A DNA stretch of 64,000 bases from Nitrosomonas sp. Is79A3 (GTDB lineage: Bacteria; Pseudomonadota; Gammaproteobacteria; Burkholderiales; Nitrosomonadaceae), in the NCBI RefSeq assembly GCF_000219585.1, contig NC_015731.1, forward strand, positions 1,798,001-1,862,000, read 5' to 3'. The notes under the pieces are model-generated. The model had not been told where the DNA came from. It made no database searches and saw only the letters and a program-made list of their open reading frames with translations. Shown here one piece after another: positions 57,308 to 64,000 of this stretch. A program made the position numbers and the translations under genes. The stretch's first letter is position 1. Each line of letters begins with the position of its first letter.

Positions 57308-58324
57308 ATGCGACATCTGTTGGCTGTAACACTAAGCTTTATCGTTTCCGTATTGCTATCTGCATCAATCTTTGCAGCCGATCATGGTGCTACACCCGCT
57401 GCAATCGAGAATACACTGGGCATGAAGTTCGTACTGGTGCCTGCCGGTGAGTTCGTGATGGGGAGCGATGAGTCGCCGGATGTGTTGTCAAAAGCCTATC
57501 CGCAGTACGAGCGCCGCCGTGCTGAGGAGCTGGGAGACGAAGCGCCAGTGCATCGCGTGCGCATCACACAACCTTTCTACCTTGGCCAGTTTGAAGTCAG
57601 TGTCGGCCAGTTCCGCAAATTTTTAGAAGCTTCCAGCTATATTCCGGAATCAGTGGCAGATGGGACGGGAGCTTACGGATACAACATAGATTATGATGCG
57701 GTAAAGTCCGTTAGCGGCGATGCCTTCGAAGGGCGTGATCCGAAATACTCCTGGCATAATCCGGGCTTTGTTCAGGGAGACGATCATCCGGTTTTGAACG
57801 TGACATGGAACGATGCGGTGGCGATGGCGAGATGGCTTAGTGAAAAAGAGGGCGTTAAGTACCGCCTGCCAACTGAGGCGGAATGGGAATATGCCTGCCG
57901 TGCCGGTTCACGCACACGCTATGCAAACGACGACGATCCAGAATCCTTGCTGACAATCGCCAATATTTTCGATGCAGATGCCAAAGCATACTGGCCACGC
58001 TGGGCGGAATTTACGCTGTCAGGACATGATAATTTTGCATTCACCGCGCCTGTTGGCAGCTTTGCACCCAATGCCTGGGGATTTTATGACATGCATGGCA
58101 ATGCCTGGGAATGGGTTTCTGATTGGTATGCGGATGATTATTATGCCAGATCGCCTGTTGACGATCCGCAAGGGCCGCCCGATGGTGTCGTGCGCGTACG
58201 GCGTGGCGGCTCTTGGCATACTTGGTCTTTGTACGCGCGTTCATCCTATCGCAACTGGATTTCTCCTAATTCGCGCTACGCGCTGGTCGGGATGCGTTTG
58301 GTTCGTGAATTGCCAGCACATTAG
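57308..58324 (+). CDS. Secreted SUMF1/FGE-sulfatase domain protein
   Basis: 338 residues. Signal peptide (MRHLLAVTLSFIVSVLLSASIFAA) and one formylglycine-generating-enzyme-type domain: NTLGMKFVLVPAGEFVMGSDE, PVHRVRITQPFYLGQFEVSVGQF, HPVLNVTWNDAVAMARWLSEKEGVKYRLPTEAEWEYACRAG and NAWEWVSDWY...RRGGSWHTWSLYARSSYRNWISP..ALVGMRLVRE. The C-terminal active-site cysteines of true FGE are absent (SWHTWSLYARSSYRN), so it is probably not a sulfatase activator but an ergothioneine-/carbohydrate-binding-like or structural SUMF1 member. Role unknown. GGAGA precedes ATG. Confidence 0.87.
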   Translation: MRHLLAVTLSFIVSVLLSASIFAADHGATPAAIENTLGMKFVLVPAGEFVMGSDESPDVLSKAYPQYERRRAEELGDEAPVHRVRITQPFYLGQFEVSVGQFRKFLEASSYIPESVADGTGAYGYNIDYDAVKSVSGDAFEGRDPKYSWHNPGFVQGDDHPVLNVTWNDAVAMARWLSEKEGVKYRLPTEAEWEYACRAGSRTRYANDDDPESLLTIANIFDADAKAYWPRWAEFTLSGHDNFAFTAPVGSFAPNAWGFYDMHGNAWEWVSDWYADDYYARSPVDDPQGPPDGVVRVRRGGSWHTWSLYARSSYRNWISPNSRYALVGMRLVRELPAH

Positions 58325-58503
58325 CAGCTTGTTGGGATCAAAGAAAAACGGTTAACACGGTTTTAATCGCTTTCACAAATACCTCGCGGAGGACGAAGTT
58401 TGCACAGATGCAAAAACCAGCTCCGTTCACATGGAGTGTGTTGAAGGGCAAACGGATTCCATACGTAGAGATTGCTCTTATTACCTTAATTTAACGGTTC
58501 CGG

Positions 58504-58959
58504 TTACATTTTTGGTGGCCAATTGTGTGTTTCGCTCTGGCAGTGCTGGCACCATGCATAGAGCGCATCGTACATCACCCTGCCGTGTTTGAGCATTTCG
58601 TGGTCATTGGAAAAGTTTTGTGACAGACCAAGCGACAGTGCATACAAACCGGCGGATTGCGGCGTGAGATCAAGCCGTGAGGTGTCGGCTCCGCGCACGA
58701 TAGTAGCGAGTTGTTTGAGAGCCGGGTCATCCAGGCTGTATTTGGTCAGGAAGGCATCAAAACTACACAATTCCCCGACGTGACTGAGTTCTACGCCGGG
58801 AATATCATAGGGTATTGCGCCAGTGTCCTCGGCCACGCGCAGTACATCTCCCGCCGGCACATAGAGGAATTCCGCTTGCGGATCAATAAAGCGGGCAATA
58901 AGCCACGGACAGGCAATGCGGTCGATTTTCGGACGTTCACGGGTAATCCATTTCATCAC
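58504..58959 (-). CDS. Stand-alone ChrB C-terminal domain protein
   Basis: 151 residues: KWITRERPKIDRIACPWLIARFIDPQAEFLYVPAGDVLRVAEDTGAIPYDIPGVELSHVGELCSFDAFL is the chromate-resistance ChrB C-terminal domain. It is the third gene on the minus strand after chrB and chrA (six bases from chrA), and parallels the second half of ChrB at 60329-61267. It contains paired His/Cys residues at the C-terminus (WCQHCQSETH) that may bind metal. Probably part of chromate resistance, biochemical role unknown. Confidence 0.87.
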   Translation of the reverse strand: MMKWITRERPKIDRIACPWLIARFIDPQAEFLYVPAGDVLRVAEDTGAIPYDIPGVELSHVGELCSFDAFLTKYSLDDPALKQLATIVRGADTSRLDLTPQSAGLYALSLGLSQNFSNDHEMLKHGRVMYDALYAWCQHCQSETHNWPPKM

Positions 58960-58964
58960 TCACC

Positions 58965-60329
58965 TCACAAAATTAAGGTTTTTAGGACCAAGCCAACCAC
59001 CGCACAGGCCGCGATGACGTGAATCACGTTGCCTTTGAAGCGAAACAGCGCAACGGCTGCGCCGAGTGCGATCAACGCAGATACCCAATCGAAAGTACCT
59101 TCGAAGCCTTTGGGCCAAAGGACGTAGTAGCCAAAGAATAATGCCAGGTTCAGAATTACCCCGACTACGGCTGCCGTGATGGCGGTCAATGGTGCGGTGA
59201 ACTTCAGGTCTCCATGCGTGGATTCAACCAGCGGCCCGCCGGCGAGGATAAATATGAAGGAGGGCAGGAAGGTGAACCAGGTCACCAGTGTCGCCGCCAC
59301 GGCGCCGGCAAGAAACATTGCATCCGGGCCGAACAGAACCTTGACGTAACCACCGATAAAACCAACGAAAGCCACAACCATAATAAGCGGCCCCGGCGTT
59401 GTTTCACCCAGTGCCAGGCCATCGATCATCTGTACCGGTGTCAACCAGCTAAAGTGTTCGACTGCACCCTGGTAGACATAGGGCAGCACGGCATAGGCGC
59501 CGCCAAAAGTCAGCAAGGCCGCTTTGGTAAAGAACCAGCCCATCTGTGTTAGGGTATGGTCCCAACCATAAGAGGTAGTCAGCAAACCCATCGGTATTAA
59601 CCATAACAGCACACCGGCAAGGACAACCTGAGTCAACCGGCTCCAGCGGAACTTGGCATGCAGCGGCGTCGGCGTGTCATCGTCGATGAGAGCAGGATTG
59701 GAATATGTTTTTGTCTTTCCGTGACCACCCCCGGCTTTGAATTTGTCCGGCGCGATGCGGCCGCCGAAGTAGCCAATCATTGCCGCCACTGCCACAATCG
59801 CCGGGAACGGCACATTGAGCGCAAAAATGGCGACGAAAGAGGCCGCTGCAATACCCCATAGCCAATTGTTCTTGAGTGCACGCGAACCGATACGGTGGGT
59901 TGCCTGTACTACGATGGCGGTGACGGCAGGTTTGATGCCATAGAATAACCCCGCGACCACTGGCACATCACCGTAGGCAATGTAAACCCAGGAGAGAGCG
60001 ATCAGAATCAGCAGCGAAGGCAGTACGAACAGCACCCCAGCTACGATTCCGCCCCAGGTGCGGTGCATCAACCAGCCGATATAGGTGGCGAGTTGCTGCG
60101 CTTCCGGGCCTGGGAGCATCATGCAGTAATTGAGCGCATGTAGAAAACGCCGCTCGGAAATCCAGCGCCGGTTCTCGACCAATTCTTGATGCATGATGGA
60201 AATTTGTCCGGCAGGGCCGCCAAAGCTGATGAAACCCAGCTTGAGCCAGAACACGAAAGCTTGCCAGAAACTAACGGGTTGCGGGAGCGGGGTCGCACTG
60301 GGGGTAGTCTGCGGTTCGGGTTGATTCAT
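58965..60329 (-). CDS. chrA: Chromate transporter
   Basis: 454 residues, long-chain CHR protein with two homologous halves of about 200 residues. N-half signature FWLKLGFISFGGPAGQISIMHQELVENRRWISERRFLHALNYCMMLPGPEAQQLATYIGW; C-half FFTKAALLTFGGAYAVLPYVYQGAVEHFSWLTPVQMIDGLALGETTPGPLIMVVAFVG. About ten to twelve membrane helices. Exports chromate from the cytoplasm. Its start overlaps the chrB stop (TAATG). Confidence 0.95.
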   Translation of the reverse strand: MNQPEPQTTPSATPLPQPVSFWQAFVFWLKLGFISFGGPAGQISIMHQELVENRRWISERRFLHALNYCMMLPGPEAQQLATYIGWLMHRTWGGIVAGVLFVLPSLLILIALSWVYIAYGDVPVVAGLFYGIKPAVTAIVVQATHRIGSRALKNNWLWGIAAASFVAIFALNVPFPAIVAVAAMIGYFGGRIAPDKFKAGGGHGKTKTYSNPALIDDDTPTPLHAKFRWSRLTQVVLAGVLLWLIPMGLLTTSYGWDHTLTQMGWFFTKAALLTFGGAYAVLPYVYQGAVEHFSWLTPVQMIDGLALGETTPGPLIMVVAFVGFIGGYVKVLFGPDAMFLAGAVAATLVTWFTFLPSFIFILAGGPLVESTHGDLKFTAPLTAITAAVVGVILNLALFFGYYVLWPKGFEGTFDWVSALIALGAAVALFRFKGNVIHVIAACAVVGLVLKTLIL

Positions 60330-61267
60330 TACGGGGATACTCCTTTGTTAAAACTTGCCAGCAATCCGTCAAACACGTTAAATACAGCAGCCAGCAGTTG
60401 ATCATCGTCGGTGATGGTGTCACGCAGCCCGGCGAGCACACTTTCCACGCCAACCGCTTCGGGCGGTTGCACACCGCCGACATCAAGGTAATGCACCATC
60501 AGCCCCAGGCGCGCGAGCGCATTTTGTTCCAATGCAAAGCTCGCCAGCAGCACCTCAAAGGTGACGCGGCTGGCAACATGGCTGAACGCCGCGCCGTCAA
60601 AATCGAAGCCCAGTGCATCGGGCGGGCAATCGGCAGGGCTCTTGATCCAAAGAATCCGGGCGGATGGGTCGATGAAGCGGCGGATCAGCCAAGCGCTGGC
60701 CAATCGGTCTACCCACGGGCGTTGCCGCGTTGCCCACACACGCCCTTGGTAATGTGCAATGCTGCAGTGCTGAATCTGTCCTATAACGTTATGGGGCTCA
60801 TCCGGGGACAACACACGTGCTGTTGCAATTTCAAGATCATTCAATGCGGCCTCAGTTTGATGCCGCGCTTCGCTCGGGAAGAAATCGATCTCAGCGATGG
60901 CTGCAAACACTTTGCGAAGCTTGCGTGCTTGTTTGATGGCTTCCTGAGCGGATTCCGGTCTGAGTGATTCGCGTGTTTGCATCACTTCAGTTAATAAGCC
61001 GGCGTAATCTGCGCTGCGGTCAAACAAAGCGATAAAGTTTGCATCTTCGGGTTCTTCCATGCGCAGCACTAGTGCCGTGCCGCCGCCTTCACGCACGTTA
61101 ATTTGCAGGCGTTCAAGCGTGGCGCGGCAGGATTCGCGCTCCGGCATCAAGTAAACACCATCGCGCAGCACCGCCGCGCCGGATGCCTTTAGCGCGCGCC
61201 ATGCCCGTTGCCTGAGGATTGCATTCTCGGTCGGCAGGCTGGTGATGAAGGAAAGCCAATAATTCAT
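60329..61267 (-). CDS. chrB: Chromate resistance regulator ChrB
   Basis: 312 residues. N-terminal sensor domain (WLSFITSLPTENAILRQRAWRALKASGAAVLRDGVYLMPE) followed by the ChrB C-terminal domain (WATRQRPWVDRLASAWLIRRFIDPSARILWIKSPADCPPDALGFDFDGAAFSHVASRVTFEVLL). Chromate-responsive activator or repressor of chr operons in other proteobacteria. First gene of chrB-chrA-ChrB-like. Confidence 0.92.
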   Translation of the reverse strand: MNYWLSFITSLPTENAILRQRAWRALKASGAAVLRDGVYLMPERESCRATLERLQINVREGGGTALVLRMEEPEDANFIALFDRSADYAGLLTEVMQTRESLRPESAQEAIKQARKLRKVFAAIAEIDFFPSEARHQTEAALNDLEIATARVLSPDEPHNVIGQIQHCSIAHYQGRVWATRQRPWVDRLASAWLIRRFIDPSARILWIKSPADCPPDALGFDFDGAAFSHVASRVTFEVLLASFALEQNALARLGLMVHYLDVGGVQPPEAVGVESVLAGLRDTITDDDQLLAAVFNVFDGLLASFNKGVSP

Positions 61268-61449
61268 GAATTGAATTCTACATTATTGTAGAGTACTGCT
61301 CAATTATTGTGGAGAATTTGTTCTTATTTGCTCCAGATGAAGTTGGGCATATAGCGTTCAGTTATCTAAAAAAATTGCAGATGTTCAATTGGATTCTGTA
61401 AAGTACGAGAAAATTACTTCCAAAAAATCCATTCGATTAGTGATGCCCG

Positions 61450-62058
61450 ATGAGTTTTCAATTACCTGACATTCGCTTTATACTCATAAACCTTTTAATA
61501 GGCTTTACGATAAATTTAGGGGTGTGGCATATCGTGTTAGCAGAAGATCTCATTATTGATGACCGAACCAGTGACAATTTAAGCTCCAGTTTGGGCACGC
61601 AATGGCGACTGGTCACTGATCAGGTCATGGGCGGCGTTTCCAATGGAGAACTAACACTGGATAACTATAAAGGCAAGAACTGCCTGCGCATGCGCGGTGA
61701 TGTTTCTACCGGTAGAAATGGCGGTTTTGTGCAAATAGCATTGGATTTAACTCAAGATGCGTCGCTTGATGCTTCAGCCTATGCCGGTATTGAACTCAGT
61801 ATCTCCGGTAATAACGAACACTACAATATTCATATTCGCACGACTGATCTCTGGCTGCCGTGGCAATCATACCGCTTCAGCTTTAAGGCCACACCGGACT
61901 GGCAAATAATTCGCGTTCCTTTTGTAAATTTAGAGGCCTACAGAACGACAACTAAATTCTATCAAGACAAACTCAAACGCATAGGGTTAGTCGGTATCGG
62001 ACGAAATTTCCAGGCGGATATGTGTGTGTCATCGATAAGATTTTATGCCGTGGATTGA
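61450..62058 (+). CDS. CIA30-domain protein
   Basis: 202 residues. An N-terminal hydrophobic stretch (about 13-30, LINLLIGFTINLGVWHIVLA) that could be a signal peptide or anchor precedes a CIA30 (NADH:ubiquinone oxidoreductase intermediate-associated) beta-sandwich: SSLGTQWRLVTDQVMGGVSNGELTL, GDVSTGRNGGFVQIALDL, AYAGIELSISGNNEHYNIHIRT and DWQIIRVPFVNLEAYR. Bacterial members are often of unknown function. It lies between the divergent chrB and the convergent kinase. Confidence 0.85.
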   Translation: MSFQLPDIRFILINLLIGFTINLGVWHIVLAEDLIIDDRTSDNLSSSLGTQWRLVTDQVMGGVSNGELTLDNYKGKNCLRMRGDVSTGRNGGFVQIALDLTQDASLDASAYAGIELSISGNNEHYNIHIRTTDLWLPWQSYRFSFKATPDWQIIRVPFVNLEAYRTTTKFYQDKLKRIGLVGIGRNFQADMCVSSIRFYAVD

Positions 62059-62105
62059 GAAACACAGTCTTAACGACAATCGTGTCGGGTGAAATCTGGA
62101 CAGGT

Positions 62106-63836
62106 TCAAGAACAATGTACTCTGAGTATTCTTTCAACTGCACGAATGATCAGAGCCATTGAAATAGCTCCGGGATCAGGTGAGCCAATGCTTTTCGCGG
62201 CGTGAGGACGCGCACGGCCTATCTTTGGCAGAAGGCGTGCCGTATCCTGGGCCGCTTCATCGGCGACAATCGCTGCGGCCGCCCAGGCATCCGGGATCGA
62301 GAGACCACGGGACGCACCGGTAGCAAGCGCCGCTGTAAATGGGTGAAGAACATCAACCAGGGTTTTGTCGCCTATCTGTGCTTTGCCCAGTCCAATTACG
62401 CCGCGAAGCGCGGCGGCAGCGCCAGTCGCAACTGTTGATGCATCAGGCATGGCTTCATCACCAAAGGCGCTACCCAGTTCGCGAAGGATCACTCCCCACA
62501 ACGCGCCGGATGTGCCTCCCGCCCGGCCGGACCAAGCATCACTAGCGACTGTGAGCAAAGTTCCCGCACCAACCATAGCAACACGCGCTTCCTCCGCCGC
62601 GGCGACCGCCGCAGTGAGTCCACGTTGCATGCCGATACCGTGATCGCCATCTCCGGCAATCGCATCCAGGCGGCCGAGTTCTTCATGGTACTTACCGATT
62701 ACTTGCCAAGCAGCTTCGAGCGCTGCAGGCACAACCGCCGCAGCCGCTTGCGATTGTTCAGAACCGGCGTTTAACCGGCGCGGACCTTTCGGCGTCGCGG
62801 TATCGGCCTCTTCCCCAAAGGATGGCGCGATATTTCCTCGACGAAAAGCCGGTGTATCGGCCGCAGCAAGCCAAGTTTGTTCGAGTTCATCGTTCATCCA
62901 AAACAACGTGAGCGAAACACCCGCCATGTCAAAGCTCGTGATCAACTCACCCACTTCCGGTTCGATAATGATCAATCCGTGTGCGGAAAGCAGTTGGTCG
63001 ATCTTGCGATAAACCACAAACAACTCTTCATACTTGATGGCTCCGAGGCCGTTGAGTACTACACCGACGCGTGCGCCTTCGGGGTTGCCAATAACTGCAG
63101 GAATTTCTGCGAGCAGCTTGCCGGCCAAGAGTTCTGCTAAGCCATCCGCAGTTGTTGCGTTCAAGCGGTAAAGTCCGGGTTCCCCGTGAATGCCCATCCC
63201 GACTTCCATTTTTCCGCTTTCGACTTCGAAAAGCGGTTTATCCGCGCCCGGAAGAGTGCAACCGGAGAAAGCAACACCCAGCGTGCGTACGCGATCATTT
63301 GCTGCGGTGGCGATACGGAAGACATCATCAAGCGATTTTCCAGAATCGGCAGCGGCAGATGCGGCTTTGAAAACGGGCAAAGTACCGGCGATACCGCGTC
63401 GTTTATGTTTTTCAGAGGAGGGCGCCGATGCGGTGTCATCGGTTACAACCACCGTGCGCACGTCAATTCCCAAAGCGCGAAGATGTTCTTGCGCTTGGTT
63501 GAAATTGAGTACATCACCGGCATAATTGCCGTAGCAAAATAGAATACCGCCTCCGGCATTCACAGCATGCGCGACGTTACAAATCTGCTGCGCTGAGGGC
63601 GACGCGAAAATATTTCCCAGCTCGGCGCCATGCGCCATTCCGGAACCGACAAAACCGCCAAACGCCGGGTAGTGACCCGAGCCGCCGCCGATCACCACTA
63701 CAACTTGGCCGGGCTGGGCCTTATGCCGGCGGATGACGCCGCCATCCACTCGCCGTAACCGGCCTGCATGCGCCGCCACGAGGCCTTCAATCAATTCATC
63801 CGCAAATTTTGCCGGATCGTTGAATAGGTATGTCAT
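62106..63836 (-). CDS. Dihydroxyacetone kinase-family protein (DhaK-DhaL fusion)
   Basis: 576 residues: a DhaK domain (about 1-330) that binds the substrate covalently at a His, and a DhaL ATP-binding domain (about 355-576; AGDGDHGIGMQRGLTAAV, the DxDxD-type metal loop, and WSGRAGGTSGALWGVIL). The substrate loop is GGGSGHYPAFGGFVGSGM rather than the GGGSGHEPAHAGYVG of classical dihydroxyacetone kinases, a variant I associate with erythrulose-kinase-like members. ATP-dependent triose or tetrulose phosphorylation is predicted; the exact sugar is uncertain. Stands alone. Confidence 0.87.
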   Translation of the reverse strand: MTYLFNDPAKFADELIEGLVAAHAGRLRRVDGGVIRRHKAQPGQVVVVIGGGSGHYPAFGGFVGSGMAHGAELGNIFASPSAQQICNVAHAVNAGGGILFCYGNYAGDVLNFNQAQEHLRALGIDVRTVVVTDDTASAPSSEKHKRRGIAGTLPVFKAASAAADSGKSLDDVFRIATAANDRVRTLGVAFSGCTLPGADKPLFEVESGKMEVGMGIHGEPGLYRLNATTADGLAELLAGKLLAEIPAVIGNPEGARVGVVLNGLGAIKYEELFVVYRKIDQLLSAHGLIIIEPEVGELITSFDMAGVSLTLFWMNDELEQTWLAAADTPAFRRGNIAPSFGEEADTATPKGPRRLNAGSEQSQAAAAVVPAALEAAWQVIGKYHEELGRLDAIAGDGDHGIGMQRGLTAAVAAAEEARVAMVGAGTLLTVASDAWSGRAGGTSGALWGVILRELGSAFGDEAMPDASTVATGAAAALRGVIGLGKAQIGDKTLVDVLHPFTAALATGASRGLSIPDAWAAAAIVADEAAQDTARLLPKIGRARPHAAKSIGSPDPGAISMALIIRAVERILRVHCS

Positions 63837-64000
63837 GCTTGGCTGATCTCATGCTATTGTGCTTTATGATTAAAGAAAACTATGCAGAAATATTTCGGAA
63901 TTGATGATGCGCTTACTAAACAACCACCGGATTTGGCCGATAATTATTTAGTGTTTTAATGTCACTTGCTTATTATTTTCCGGTGTGTGCAAAGTATAAG

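Noticed and set aside
63882..63959. 25-codon plus-strand ORF near the right end (MQKYFGIDDALTKQPPD...)
   Set aside because: Plausible composition but no ribosome site and no context; could be a remnant, not supported as a gene.

Overview
This 64 kb window looks like a chromosomal segment of a betaproteobacterium, most probably a Nitrosomonas-like ammonia oxidiser. The basis is recognition of protein families and gene order (4.5S RNA-dnaX-ybaB, rpe-gph-trpE, sucC-sucD, a di-haem cytochrome c4, glutathione-dependent formaldehyde oxidation) plus many short transposon-derived repeats; no database search was possible, so the genus is an inference. Most genes are ordinary housekeeping functions, with accessory patches between them.

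Layout. 1-3.2 kb: tail of a small lipoprotein-like gene, then a minus-strand tripartite efflux set (HlyD-type adaptor, ABC ATPase, MacB/FtsX-type permease). 3.3-6.2 kb: a MutS-like ATPase with two predicted membrane helices, a CopG/BrnA-like small protein overlapping its stop codon, an unrecognised 254-residue protein and a GTAGGG hairpin repeat. 6.2-11 kb: sucC, sucD, a small lipoprotein, dacB, a MITE sitting on the dacB stop codon, and a CBS-domain protein with a strong terminator. 11.1-16 kb is the main accessory block: an IS200/IS605-type transposase pseudogene interrupted twice at TA dinucleotides (once by a complete IS630-family element, once by an 88-bp MITE with the same ends), followed by a 1024-residue patatin-like protein whose catalytic Ser and Asp are separated by a large membrane domain.

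16-27.5 kb: trpE, gph, rpe (minus); apaG and an RsmI-like methyltransferase; gloA and rubredoxin (minus); thiD-thiE overlapping at a (GAGAAC)4 repeat; hemL; cytochrome c4; a SPOR-like membrane protein; map; rph-rdgB. 27.5-29.1 kb: a 144-bp MITE with a perfect 8-bp target duplication and three small-protein genes, one of only 35 codons. 29.1-34.5 kb: fghA, frmA, a low-molecular-weight phosphatase, a TTAA-flanked MITE, an L,D-transpeptidase, tadA and prmB. 34.6-35.8 kb: three unrecognised genes between prmB and rluB. 37.1-42.6 kb: one 1833-residue S-layer/RTX-like protein with five ~125-residue repeats. 42.7-49.2 kb: ybaB, dnaX, 4.5S RNA, a GAF/HD-GYP-like protein, a RecB-like nuclease and manC. 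49.2-64 kb: a second copy of the TTAA MITE abutting a lipoprotein gene, a possible integron-like cassette, a secreted NlpC/P60-like protein, umuC with only a vestige of umuD, an aldehyde dehydrogenase, a SUMF1-domain protein, a chromate module (chrB, chrA, separate ChrB C-domain), a CIA30-domain protein and a fused dihydroxyacetone-type kinase.

Functionally the window mixes central metabolism (TCA, tryptophan, thiamine, haem), nucleotide and tRNA quality control, glutathione-based detoxification of methylglyoxal and formaldehyde, chromate resistance and cell-surface proteins. The strongest unusual signals are the nested insertions at 11.1-12.7 kb, the family of MITEs with readable target duplications, the split-active-site membrane patatin, the membrane MutS-like gene coupled to a CopG-like gene, and the unrecognised three-gene unit at 34.6-35.8 kb.
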